Assembly: GCA_030248215.1 (NCBI GenBank)
Contig: JASANG010000116.1
Span: forward strand, 36,946-100,945
From: Enoplolaimus lenunculus
Taxonomy: Eukaryota; Nematoda; Enoplea; Enoplida; Thoracostomopsidae
DNA: 64,000 nt
Direction of reading: 5' to 3'
Both the position numbers and the translations under genes were made by a program. This document shows positions 12,443 to 24,133 of the stretch, in pieces (within the stretch, counting starts at the first letter, position 1; each line of letters starts with the position of its first letter). Below the pieces are notes generated by a model, which saw only the letters and a list, made by a program, of their open reading frames with translations, had not been told where the DNA came from and made no database searches.

Positions 12443-12611
12443 TCCGCAATATGTTTCAGAAGAATTAATAGTCAACACGATTTTGGACGCCATTGTTTCT
12501 TAATATTTTTCCAGGTTACATCGAACGAATGTGCTGGTCTAGTTACTATCCTTTTAATAGGAATATGAAGCATATCCCAAGCTGCTCAAGTGCTGAGCAA
12601 TTTTTTCTAGT
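12443..12611 (-). repeat. Right arm of the 169-bp inverted repeat
   Basis: Reverse complement of 11753-11921. It begins TCCGCAATATGTTTCAGAAG and ends GCAATTTTTTCTAGT. Transcription through both arms would give a long double-stranded hairpin. Confidence 0.85.
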
Positions 12612-12773
12612 TTCAACCGCTTTACCAAGCTGCTGATTAATCCATCAATCTGAACTATGAAAAATGAGCAGACTGATTAAACTAAATGCGGTATTTCAAA
12701 AAATAGTTTGCATGACAGAAACTTTTATCCTGACAACAAGCGCCTAACCAACGTATTTGTATAAAACCAAGCA

Positions 12774-13878
12774 TTGGGGTGAAACCGACCGTTGGGGTGA
12801 AACCAACCGTTGGGGTGAAACCAACCGTTGGGGTGACACCAACCGTTGGGATGAAACCAACCGTTGGGGTTAAACCAACCGTTTGGGTGAAACCAACCGT
12901 TTGGGCGAAACCAACCGTTGGGGTGAAACCAACCGTTGGGGTGAAACCAACCGTTGGGGTGAAACCAACCGTTGGGGTGAAACCAACCGTTTGGGTGAAA
13001 CCAACCGTTTGGGCGAAACCAACCGTTGGGGTGAAACCAACCGTTGGGGTGAAACCAACCGTTGGGGTGAAACCAACCGTTTGGGTGAAACCAACCGTTT
13101 GGGCGAAACCAACCGTTGGGGTGAAACCAACCGTTGGGGTGAAACCAACCGTTGGGGTGAAACCAACCGTTGGGGTGAAACCAACCGTTGGGGTGAAACC
13201 AACCGTTGGGGTGAAACCAACCGTTGGGGTGAAACCAACCGTTGGCGTGAGACCAACCGTTGGCGTGAGACCAACCGTTGCGGTGAAACCAACCGTTGGC
13301 GTGAAACCAACCGTTGGCGTGAAACCAACCGTTGGCGTGAAACCAACCGTTGGCGTGAGACCAACCGTTGGCGTGAGACCAACCGTTGGCGTGAAACCAA
13401 CCGTTGGCGTGAAACCAACCGTTGGGGTGTGGGGTGAAACCAACCGTTGGGGTGAAACCAACCGTTGGGGTGAAACCAACCGTTGGGGTGAAACCAACCG
13501 TTGGGGTGAAACCAACCGTTGGGGTGAAACCAACCGTTAGGGTGAAACCAACCGTTTGGGTGAAACCAACCGTTGGGGTGAAACCAACCGTTGGGGTGAA
13601 ACCAACCGTTGGGGTGAAACCTACCGTTGGGGTGAAACCGACCGTTGGGGTGAAACCAATTGTTGGGGTGAAACTAACCGTTGGGGTGAAACCAACCGTT
13701 GGGGTGAGACCAACCGTTGGGGTGAAACCAACCGTTGGGGTGAAACCAACCTTGGGGTGAAACCAACCGTTGGGGTGAAACCAACCGTTGGGGTGAAACC
13801 GACCGTTGGGGTGAAACCAACCGCTGCGTTTAAACCAACCGTTGGGGTTAAACCAACCGTTGGGGTGAACCCGACCGT
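12774..13878. repeat. 18-bp minisatellite, about 61 tandem units
   Basis: The unit is GGGGTGAAACCAACCGTT, repeated head to tail for about 1.1 kb. Unit variants include TTGGGCGAAACC, GGCGTGAGACC and GGATGAAACC. They are ordered: the paired TTGGGTG/TTGGGCG variant recurs at about 12881, 12989 and 13079, spacings of 6 and 5 units, and a block of GGCGTGA units fills about 13242-13417. A two-base break in register falls at 13426-13433 and a short unit near 13751. Since 18 is a multiple of three, several frames stay open across the array. The encoded hexapeptides (for example KPTVGV) are by-products of the repeat, and I see no gene start or splice context. Confidence 0.95.
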
Positions 13879-15680
13879 AAAGCCCTATAAAGTGTACCTA
13901 TAAAGTTATAATCGTATAAAATTACTTAGCTAACGGGTAAAAAGTGCTGAACCAAAATGGAAAATTTCGTGCACTTTCTGGTAGGAGTTTTTTGACCGTA
14001 ACTACTGAAGGCCACGTTCGTTTGGCAAATCCTTTGGCACAGATATTCCCGACGAACGAGGATATTAGTGTACAAAATTAAAACGAAATAGGTGTGATGT
14101 TACCTGAGTACCAACATGCAAACTAAACTGAAAATACGCACTTGAGAAGCGCGAACCATATATATGAACACTATCGTGTTCATATGACAAGAAGTTTTTG
14201 TATAATACAACTACCGTGGTTGTTTAAGCACATATTCGTCAACACAGCGAAAACGTAAAACTTTCACGTAAACATTGATCCCGAAGCTTTAATATGAGAG
14301 TTGTATTCAAGGCAGCGCCGGGGGTGGGGCGAGGAACCCCATGGACCCAAAACTGCCAAACATGGCATCCCGCTAACGGTGAGACAATAATACGAATTTC
14401 AGCGGAAAATTGCAATCATCATCACTAGACTTAATCCTAAAGTACTTTTCTGTGCTAAACGTAAAAAAGCGTACGAGAAGTTTTGTTTTTGTTCTTACTT
14501 TTCGTATATTCTATTGTTTTGTTCAGGTCCGCGTCTTTTAACACCTGCAAGGCACATAAATTAGGGCCCTCAATGGGGCCTCAAAAATGAACATTTAATT
14601 CGGGAATAAAAACAGAAAACTATGTTTGGCTTGTCGTTCGCAAGGTGTCCTACACTGTTCCAATCATACCTGTAACTATTAATTACCCAAACACGTGTTT
14701 GTCAGGTATACGTATATCCTTAAAAACAGACGCATTTCATCTTTAAACAAAGATTTTGTATGGAAATTGTTTTTTGGGTTCCAATATTTTGTCATTCTGA
14801 GGGAGACACACTGGCTAATATCAGGCCTGCGTAGTAACACAATTTCCCTAAACCCTAACCTAAAAATTGTCCATCATTGGCAAACAAAATGAACTTTAAA
14901 CACTCGACTGGATCAAAAAAATTGTTTTTTTCTGAGATGTATGAATATGAAAGATGCGTTTGGCTTTTCCCTAGCTTTGTTTGCGAAATTTTTTCCTGTT
15001 TATGATCCTCAAGTTACTGACGTACTAATAGGTATTTTTAAAGAGAAGAGCAGGGCGGAACTATGGAGAAATGTGGGAATTAAATCCGCCACTAAAGCCA
15101 GGCAAAGCTGAAATTAGCGCTTTGAGATTTAATACTAAAACTGCTCCTGGCATCTCGCTCACTTCGTTCACCGGACACCACGTTAGAACTTTTCTCGCCC
15201 GTATGAACAACACCAACACCCCCGGGGTAAAGTTGGAAAATTATTCAGCTGGGACAAATGTGGCGGCCGTGATCACTCTCCTACAGTCGTCTCACATTCC
15301 AATTTGGCTTTAATGAAGATTTTTACGCTGTTCGACAATCGAGTCATCTTTACGTCATTTTAAAAGTAAATCGTTTTACAGAACCAAAAGTAACAACCAA
15401 CCTGGCCGAGTTGTCCGATACATGGTGAGACAATCATAATCAACAATAAATTCAAAATCATAATTGTTCCGAGTCGTTGCGAGAATCTAGACCTTTCGGT
15501 GGCGGTGTATACAAACAACAGGCTGCAATGTATTATATTGAAAAAACATTGTACGCGAAGCGAGTGAGAAGCAAAACGCAATGTCACCACTAAATCTTAA
15601 TATACCATTTTGGATTTAGCTTGTGTCGGAAGCATGTCATTGATTGCCCTGTTAGATTTGTAAATGCTAGTCCACATAGC
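13879..15680. other. Gene-free stretch
   Basis: AT-rich sequence with no exon that I can support. The open frame at 15071-15313 contains an inverted copy of the dispersed CTAAATCTTAATAC repeat and is probably chance. Confidence 0.45.
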
Positions 15681-16268
15681 GGCTCATGTCTAGATCGGGG
15701 GTGGAACGTTTTTCTGCGATATTACAATAGAGTAAACTTAAGCTGTATATAGACTATTTTTTGGATAAGTTTAGGTTTAGGTATAAGTTCACTGTTACGT
15801 TTAGGCTTACTGTACTAGCCCGAATAAGAGGGGGGAATAAGATGGGGTCCCTATTTTGAGTCACAATAATTAGGAGTCCGTATCACTAATAAAAGTCTGT
15901 AAGCGAATAGAGTACCTAAACCTAATTAGAGTCCATAAATGTCAATTATCCCTAATTATAGCGCATAAATGACTCCAGGCTCAAATAAAGTTGAGTTCGA
16001 AACTTTAAAGCATACTTAAGTTTTGAAGGTACGTTCTTAAGTATAACCTTGCATTATCGCTCAAGCTTTGGATTCAAGAGCAATAATCATTTACTTTAAC
16101 AGATAAAAATAAATAACAGTCCGTAACCGAATAACGGGGGTTACCCTCCGGAAAGGCTGCATAGATTTCAGTCCCCCTCTTATTCGGGTCACTACAGTAG
16201 GCTTAAGCTTTAGGCTTTTGCTTCGTAATATGCTTATATTACTGTTTCGGCCCTGTTCTATACATTGG
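15681..16268. mobile_element. MITE family 2 copy interrupted by a TA-inserting element
   Basis: The left part (GGCTCATGTCTAGA.. then TTAAGCTGTATATAGACTA and GTTTAGGTTTAGG) and the right part (GGCTTAAGCTTTAGGC.. to GGCCCTGTTCTATACATTGGC) are the two halves of one family-2 MITE. They are split at 15810-16197 by another element. Compare the uninterrupted copy at 27219-27405. Confidence 0.7.
15810..16197. mobile_element. Nested element, CTGTAGTGACCCGAATAAG termini, TA target
   Basis: The right terminus, CTTATTCGGGTCACTACAG, is the reverse complement (two mismatches) of the left terminus, CTGTACTAGCCCGAATAAG. It is flanked by TA on both sides inside a TTAGGCTTA array of the host MITE, consistent with a Tc1/mariner-type TA duplication. 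Interior words such as ACTCTAATTAGG are shared with a copy ending at about 55551. Confidence 0.7.
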
Positions 16269-16657
16269 CAGACACGGCTGGAAGACAGTAACGCGTAATG
16301 TAAATCAAACTATATTTTATATATTTAAATTACTAACATACTGAGCCGAAAACTCTTCCGTCTCAGAAACTAAATCTACTGCGCAACTATAAATATCACA
16401 ATGCATCGTTTTAAACACAAAGCAAATTTTACGAGACTATTACTTTAAATATTTAGGTTAACACTGTTTAACACCAATGCGACCTAATTTTTGTACAATA
16501 ACAAATATAAACAACGTAAAACTGCTAGTTTCAACGACTACCAACAGCTTTAATGTTATTTTTCACATATTTAATACAACTTTATCATCGATTGGTAGCA
16601 TTCGCAATAAATAATAAATATAATACACGTATAAAATTGATAATTACAATAAACATA

Positions 16658-16909
16658 TTAACGCTTTCACTCGTAGAGTATACTATAAGCAACTGAATAC
16701 AAATAACATACGAGCATTACAGACACTGTAAAGAAGTATTTATCAGTTCAAACATGTAGGCGCAGTGCAAAATCTCCACGAGACGTTAGAGCACCATTGA
16801 GCTCAAGCGTCAACCTCGTATACGCCTGCCACCAGTGAAACTGGGGATAGAATCTTACCTTGAAAATACATCTCATATGAAATTTAAATATTTATGTGCG
16901 AAAAGGTTA
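16658..16909. mobile_element. Diverged TIR element with tRNA-like core
   Basis: The ends TTAACGCTTTCACTCGTA and TTATGTGCGAAAAGGTTAA resemble the inverted TTAACCCTTTCACAC ends of the 28591-28860 element. The interior retains GAGCTCAAGCGTCAACCTC and CCACCAGTGAAACTGG, decayed versions of the same tRNA-like core. Confidence 0.5.
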
Positions 16910-19373
16910 ATGGAAAAATTCTCAGTTAGTATCTTTAATAACAAAGTAATAATAATAACTAGTAATCCATAGTTGCACACATGTGCAACTTTCTTTGCAT
17001 AGAAAGATTTGTTCGAGCAAGTCTGCACTTAACCGTTGAAACTTGATTGACAATTGAAAAAATAACAAAACAGAAGCAAATTTGCATATGGATATGCAAA
17101 TCTGCAGAAACGTTGACCAAAATACGTAAGTGGGGCGTTCCAGCTTTAATATATAGATGATGTTGATAAAGCATCTTATAATAATGTTATTCACGAATTG
17201 GCCGTCATGTAACAATCCCGCCAACAGTCATGTTTACATGAAACTACATGCGAAGCAATTGCTCCTATTCAAATTTGTGTTGACAGCGTTCCACGTTTAA
17301 TAATACGGTTAATGTAATATTAATAATATTGATAACAGAATAATAGTAATAATAAAAATATTAAAAATAATATAAGTAATAAATACAATTAAATAATATA
17401 CGAATTTTTGTCATTTCGATACACGGCATATTTAAATCATAAATTTTTACCTGTAGCTAAAAGTTTACCTGGGTGAGCTCAGCCCCTCAAACACGCTCCT
17501 AAAATTGTTTCGGCCCTCATGGCATGTTGAGTTGCCTACCTCCGTGAATTTTTGATGCATAATTCTAAAAAAGCATAATCTAAGTTGCGGCTGTCGCACT
17601 CAAATCTTTAGAAATGTCTGAGCTAAAATGTGCGACTGTCAAAAGCTTGATTGAGTTGAAAATGAAATTAAATTTATTTTCCAACATCTGCTCATTAAAT
17701 ATTGCAGTATATATTCATATATGAGGGCTGACAAATTTTTCCTTCAAGCATCAGCGGAGGCAGGAATGTGCAAAGGATACAGTTTCACGCCCCTGTGCTT
17801 ATTAAGGTCCAAAAACTAATTACGACTTGTGATTCTGAAATTTATACATTGTCGCTCTACAAGACATTTAAACCCGTCTTAACCCCACTTGCGCACTCCG
17901 TACCGCCAAGCAATCGCCTCTAAGATAATCCATCTTAGCACTAAAGTAAACCGTAAAATTGCTATATGAACACATTATAAAATTAGAGAAATTAGACTAA
18001 AAAGTATACTTTTTTAGTGTTTACAATGACTTTGTTGTGTGTTTATTGCTTAATCTACAACAGTCAACATTTGTCTTCGCTATGAATATTAGCCTAAATT
18101 TATTCAAATTTTTGGAAGACCTTTTTGCAATTTCTCTTTTATTTTGTACTCCTACGTTATAGAAGCGAAGATTGCATACAATTCTTGTAAAACCAGAGGA
18201 CATGCAAGGGCTGAAAAAATCGTAAAAACATCCGGCCCTGCCTCAGTTGAATACCAAATAGTATAATTGTGTATTTACGCTCCGTTCCTTACGCCCCTGT
18301 TTTTGTAGCAATGCTTGATGTAAATTGCAGAATGGTTAAAGAGTTGATATTTGATGTGATGATTGAACGATATGTTATATGTGGTAGATATCCGGCGTAA
18401 TGGTCTAAATTGTCTTCATCTAAAGCCAAAATTAATAAACAAACACAATGATAAACTTAATCCGTCGAGTTAACAGTTTTTCCACGCCCCTTATGGCCTC
18501 GATAATCGTGGTAATCGATTATAGAACTTTTATCAGAATGTTGTGCACACTGCTTGAACTCAGATAAGCCCGAGATCGTATAAGACGTATACTAATTTTG
18601 GCTCTAGATGGAGATTGGAGACAACTTCGACCATTCCGCCGGAAATGTTATCAGTTTTAAGATATTGCTCAATCATCACATCGTTCGACGCTGTTAACCA
18701 GTTCACAATTAAACTTAAAACTATAGGTACAAAAACACAAACATAATTAAGGTACGAAGCGAAGAAACAAAATTACTCATTGCTATATATATTCAACTGA
18801 AACAGGCTGGGCGCAGGACTGGTAGAAAATTAAGCTTGAGGAGATTAGGGCTAAGCCGATTTTTCTCATGGGAAAATTCGACGCGAGATAAAAATGCAGG
18901 CTTAATTAATTATGCGAAGAAAATTCAGTCGGCCGTATTTTTCAGTTGAAAATTAAGCAGAATGGAAACGCTGTCTGCGACATATGTCCAAAATTTCAGA
19001 CATTTGCATCTTAAGGTAGAGGTTTGCGACATACATATCTTGTATTCCTGACTTTAAATTCTAAATTCTTCCCGAACTATACTGTTCTTAAAATTTTCAG
19101 ACTTGAATGTATGGAACCTAACTTTGTTTGACAATCGTTTAAAACAAATTTGTCTAAAATATAATACATAGTTTGGCTGATATTCAAGCCATATCCGTCT
19201 TAGGATGACGCTATACATTTTGTGTCCGGTCAGTCCGGCATCGTACAGTATTAACGCATGCCAGCTGTGGAATGGCACTGCATACCAGTTGGTGAAAAAT
19301 TAAGAATTGCGGCACTCTGTGAAATGTGGAGAGCCCCGTTGAAACTCCTTGTTTTCTAAACTAATCAAGATAA
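16910..19373. other. Gene-free stretch
   Basis: No coding exon found. There is an AT-rich, TAATAA-type low-complexity tract at about 17296-17400. The remaining frames of 60-100 codons are Lys/Ile/Phe/Tyr-rich chance frames. Confidence 0.45.
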
Positions 19374-19733
19374 TGGCTGGGATTCCAAAACCCTACTTAA
19401 GTACGACTCAGTACTTGAACACGTGTTAAGTAGTTACTTAACCATTTTGTTGTTTTTAAGAGCGTACTTAATTTAAATACTTAAGTCGCTGACTAAATTT
19501 GATAGGTTACAAATTTATCATTCAGACATACTAATCTTGGTCAAATTGAAATTGTAAACTATTGGTCCCTCCTCAATATTAAGCATAACTATCACATTCC
19601 TGTTATCACAATGGCTGAGATTTATCGTTTGTTTTTGCTTGAAAATTTAAGTATTTGCTTAAGTCGGCGACTTAAGTAATTACTTAAGTATAACTTAAGT
19701 AAATACTTAAGTAAGATTTCAGAAACCCAGCCA
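19374..19733. mobile_element. TIR element, TGGCTGGG ends with ACTTAAGTA repeats
   Basis: The left end is TGGCTGGGATTCC and the right end is CAGAAACCCAGCCA, inverted. Subterminal regions are filled with palindromic ACTTAAGTA words in both halves (19397-19500 and 19647-19712), so the element can fold back extensively. No coding frame. Confidence 0.7.
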
Positions 19734-19803
19734 ATGAGTTCTAAGTTCTAATTGTTGGGTTTCTACTAAACTTCTTAACATTTTAAGTCAAAAAGTTATT
19801 TAT

Positions 19804-20190
19804 GTCGTAGCTCAAGTCGTAATTCAGTCCAATTCCGAAGTGGGCTTGTCCAAAGCGGAATTACTACTTGGGCTAGCCCAATCGGAATCATGTCTGATAA
19901 AGCTGTGCGTTTTTTGATTGGTCACTTCACTTGATAGTCGCAATCGTGCTTGATTCCACTTGGTCAGTAAAACAACTGTTTGGTAGCCAACAGGTGGCAG
20001 TTACTTAGCCAATTAAACAGGAGTATTCGCATCAGCCAATCAAATTGGAGCACAGCATTAAGATAGTAACCAATCACAAGGCGTGCAGTTGTCGCATAGA
20101 AAGAATTACGCCGTGGGCTAGCCTAAGGCGTAATTACGTCCTGGACTAGCCCAATCCGGAATTGGGCTAAATTACGGCTTGGGGTACGAC
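19804..20190. mobile_element. TIR element, GTCGTA...TACGAC ends
   Basis: The left end, GTCGTAGCTCAAGTCGTAAT, is inverted at the right as ATTACGGCTTGGGGTACGAC. Interior motifs CCAATTCCG and GGGCTAGCCC recur in both halves. No coding frame. Confidence 0.7.
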
Positions 20191-20698
20191 ATATATACTG
20201 ATAGTGCGAATAATTACAAGCATATATATATATGAGAAACTGTGTGTGTTTAAAATTTTGGCTTAATAACACCGAAAAGACGTAAATTATTATAACGTAA
20301 CGCAGCAAAACGGGTAGGCGCAGCACATACTCAGCGGTGTATGCATCATTATATGCTGCTTGGCCATAAAAAGAGTTAACAAGGAAATTGTATAACACAG
20401 CTATATATCGTTATATTTATGTGTATAATATCGGCATAACCAAGGTTTAAGGTCAGAAATGTCGAGTTCGGCACGAAGGGGCCAAAACTTTCTAGGTTAA
20501 ATTTGATAGCTATGAGCTTACGCGACGTCCCTCTTCCTCGGTGCAAACTCAGTTCCGTCCTTGCACGGTTTTATAAATCTACAGTTTATAGCAAAAAAAT
20601 GTGACAATTTGTTCGTATTTTGACTATAAAAATTGTTAAAATTAGCCGTGAAGTAAGTTTTGTCACTTTAATGTCGCAATTTTCTTAATAATTTATTA

Positions 20699-20880
20699 GG
20701 CCCATGTAACGTTAAGGGGCGTCCAGGTTTCTGGTAATAGTAGGTTTAGATTCTAGATTACATATTTTTGGCTTAGGCTTAGGTTTAGGCCTAGGAACTC
20801 ATTTTTGCAACGCTTAGGCTTAGGCTTAGGCTTAGGAATACGCGTAATCTGCTCTTACGCCCCTCAAAGTAACATTGGCC
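20699..20880. mobile_element. MITE family 1, full copy
   Basis: It starts GGCCCATGTAACGTTAAGGG and ends CCCCTCAAAGTAACATTGGCC. TTAGGC arrays lie at about 20771-20789 and 20811-20838. Confidence 0.8.
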
Positions 20881-21172
20881 ATTTTTTATATAACTTCGCA
20901 CAAAATATCATTTGAGACAGAAATTCATTGTTCAAGGTAGAGTTCGATTCAGTTGGATGCCGGAGCAGGCTAGGGTGGACCCCCTTGAAGTTCCATGGTG
21001 GGGATCACTTGCGATAATTCAAATATTCTTTAAATTGTGAATTTTTCAATTTTAAAATCTCGTTAAGGTGAGGGCGCCTCTTTGTGGTGGGGCCACAAGT
21101 GGTAGTATGGGGCGGCTGCTACGCATCTGGTTAAGATTATTCGTTTTGGTGCACGTAATGGTGCCCGACTCT

Positions 21173-21377
21173 ACACTGCAAAAAATGGTGAGTCAAATTC
21201 TTTCCGAAATATGTTTTTCCTGACTACGCAAACTGAGTCAAAATTTTACTGCAAACATGGTATATACTCAGTGAGTCGAATTTGACTCTGGCGGAGTCAA
21301 ATTTGACTCAATTTGTGTAGTCATGAAAAGCCTATATCGGAGAGAGTCAATTTGACTCACCATTTTTTTACAGTGTA
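21173..21377. mobile_element. Tc1/mariner-like MITE, CACTGCAAAAAATGGTGAGTC ends
   Basis: TACACTG at the left and CAGTGTA at the right flank inverted copies of AAAAAATGGTGAGTCAAA. The middle is a run of GAGTCAAATTTGACTC-type palindromes. TA at both edges fits Tc1/mariner target duplication. Further copies are at 28342-28567 and 32103-32316. Confidence 0.8.
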
Positions 21378-21729
21378 GAGATCAATGGAGACAACAATTG
21401 TAGGTGTTATGCAATGGGCAAATGCTAAAGCAGCCACCTCACACGTTTCATTCGGTATTATTTTTCGTCCGCAGCCAAATAGCTTAAAATATTTACTTCT
21501 AAAAATCAGTGGACAATTAGCTCAAATATAACGATTCAGTAAATTAGGAAATCCCAAAAACAATACCGCTAAAGCAAGAACAAGAAATCATTCGATAACG
21601 CATTACTTGCAGTTTCACAAGTTTACCGGTGAATACAGTGTAATCAAATAAGTAAAAGGGTGTTTTAACTAATCTCATGTGCAGCAAAAATTTTGTAGAA
21701 CTTTTACTCTGACATACCCATTAAAAATT

Positions 21730-21936
21730 GGCCCATTTTACATTTAGGGACCTTCAACTTTTGAGCAGGAATGCAATAGAGTAAGCTTAAGCTTTAGACT
21801 AATTTTTTGCTTAGACTTACGCTTACGCACAGGCTAAGACTTACTAATAGGCTTTTGTTTATGCTGAGGTTTTGGCGCAGACTTTAGGGATGTATTTAAT
21901 TATACTACTATTACACCCTCAAAGTAGCACTAGTCC
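21730..21936. mobile_element. Diverged MITE of the GGCC-ATGT group
   Basis: The left GGCCCATTTTACATTTAGGGACC and right CACCCTCAAAGTAGCACTAG are decayed family termini. The interior AAGCTTAAGCTTTAGAC and GCTTAGAC/GCTTACGC words match family 2. Confidence 0.55.
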
Positions 21937-22150
21937 AAAATCATATATTGCCTTTGCCAAAATACCGGAAATCATGCGCACATTTAGTAACTGCTCTATA
22001 ATATCACGGTGAAATGCTTTTTCTTCAAACTAAAACTGCTAAAGTCAACGCCAGCCCTGTTCTCACCGTCTAAACTTTATTCATAGAAAAAAGTAACACA
22101 CGAACTCCAGTAACTTCGGGCACGTCGACGATAAGGTAAATGATTTACGC

Positions 22151-22870
22151 GGCCAATGTTACTTTAAAGGCCGTCCCATTTTCCCGGGACAGAAATGTCC
22201 AGGAGTACCCGTCCCATTTTCCCGGGACAGCAATGCACCAGGAGTACATTCAAAAAATATAATTGGGACAGCGGGACAGTTGGGACAGATGAGACAGTGG
22301 GACAGATGGGACAGCTGGGACAGATGGGACAGTTGGGACAGATGGGACACATGGGACAGATGGACAGTTTATACAGTTGGGACAGATGGGACAGTTGGAA
22401 CAGGTGGACAGATGGGACAGCAGGGACAGATGGGACAGTTGGGACAGATGGGATAGTTGGGACAGATGAGACAGTTGGGACAGTTGGGACAGATCGGACA
22501 GTTGGGACAGATGGGACAATTTGGACAGTCGGGACAGTTGGGACAGATGGGACAGATGGGACTGTTGGGACAGATGGGACAGATGGGACAGATATATATG
22601 TGTATATGTATATATAATATATATGTTTATACATATGTCTATATATAATATATAGGTGTATATGTGTATATATGCGTATATATGTATTATATATACATAT
22701 ATACACATATATATACATATATATGTGTATATATGTATATATATGTATATATTATATATACCTACGTAAATATATCTGCCTCTGCATATGTAAACAGGAG
22801 CGCATAAGTGTGCACTCTGGGTACATTTGTGTCCCGAGCAATTGGGGCGGCCTTTATAGTAACCTGGGCC
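22151..22870. mobile_element. TIR element carrying a GGGACAG minisatellite and TA-rich core
   Basis: The left end, GGCCAATGTTACTTTAAAGG, is inverted at the right as GGCGGCCTTTATAGTAACCTGGGCC. Next to the left end are two copies of CCGTCCCATTTTCCCGGGAC, then an array of GGGACAGATGGGACAGTT-like units (about 22263-22593), then a TATATGTGTATA tract (about 22594-22770). The element at 34486-34795 has the same plan with a much shorter array. Long frames on both strands here (Ser-His-Leu or Val-Pro-Ser repeats) are repeat artefacts. Confidence 0.8.
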
Positions 22871-22977
22871 GAAAATATGATATTTACTCACAGCATTTTA
22901 TAAACCAACCGCTTGAAAATTCAGTGGTAAATTCAGGATTTTCAGGTGTGGGAGGGTATTTGCGTGTTCCAAAATTT

Positions 22978-23095
22978 GGCCCATGTAAAGCTCAGAGGCG
23001 GAGCGTTTTTCAGCGGGCCTGTAATGGAGTCAGTTTAAGCTTGAGAATATTTTTTTGCTTAGGCTTAGGCTTTTAGGTGTAAAGTAAATTCTTAC
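22978..23095. mobile_element. Half of a family 2 MITE
   Basis: The left terminus GGCCCATGTAAAGCTCAGAG is followed by CGGGCCTGTAATGGAGTC and GCTTAGGCTTAGGC. No right terminus is found, so it is truncated. Confidence 0.55.
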
Positions 23096-24070
23096 AGTTA
23101 GGCTGGTCAAATAATAAACCTTAATAAGACAAAAATGAAAATCTAAACAATTCAATCATGCAGATTCGTAGGCAAAAACAATAAAATAATAATGTGAACT
23201 GACACTTCACAACATAATATTTGTTTATTTCTTCACCCACGTATACAAAAGAAATAAAATAACTCGTAATCGAAATAAACTTTTACTACCTACGCTATGT
23301 CGCTTTTACTGTTTAAAAATTTTAAGTTTCCTAAATCTGCGCGCAGGCAGGTCAAACCTACGACGGTAGCAACAGTGACGAATCGAGAATTTGTTGGCAA
23401 ATACAGGGGCTGATGCAAATGGGGGTTTATTTGGCGCTGTTGAACTTGTTTTTATTTTGAGCAGACAAATTTTATCATATATAAAATCGAAAAATGTTTC
23501 GAGTTTGACAGCGCCAGCCAAGTGTATGCGACGAGCTATCAATTGCAATAAAAACTCCGATATTTGGTTAGCAACAAAAGTTCAAAAGACAGTGCATTCA
23601 TTTCAAAAAATCGCGAGAGCGAAACGAGTAAGAAGCCAGCACATTTTTATCCGCTTAATGTTTTAAATTTCAACACGAATCTTTCTAGATTTGATGGATT
23701 TTTACTGTGTCAGCAACAACCGTTTATTTTTAAAAATGTCAGCTGGCACTCCAGACAGCCATATTCTCGGGCGCGTAACAATGACTAACGAATCCAACAA
23801 CTTCTGATATTCGCCGCTGCGCAATATATAATAGTGAACAAAGTTCGCGAGGACAAACCAAATAATGTTCTGGTGCTAAAACGTTACGCAAGCTTTGGAT
23901 TTTGTCCCTTTTGGCGCATCAGGCCTGAGTCTTTCGAAACGGATACGTTAAAGGGTTGAAAAGAACCCAAGTTCTCAGGTAAAACAAAATGCTAAAAGCA
24001 AACGCACGATCAATAGAAACCAACATTTATCACGAATGCAATCCATACTGAAAAAATCCAATTCTGCATG

Positions 24071-24130
<60 letters not shown>
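24071..24130. repeat. (AT)n microsatellite
   Basis: Nearly pure alternating AT for about 60 bp, with one interrupting AAA. Confidence 0.95.

Positions 24131-24133
<3 letters not shown>

Noticed and set aside
12774-13878. CRISPR array
   Set aside because: The units are directly abutting 18-mers without spacers, in an animal genome.
12682-13903. Several open frames of 112-283 codons on both strands over the 18-bp array
   Set aside because: They arise because the repeat unit is a multiple of three with no stop codon. There is no start context, splice site or composition change to support a protein.
22159-22891. Open frames with Ser-His-Leu-Ser-Gln or Val-Pro-Ser repeats on both strands
   Set aside because: They are translations of the GGGACAG and TATATG simple repeats inside a TIR element.
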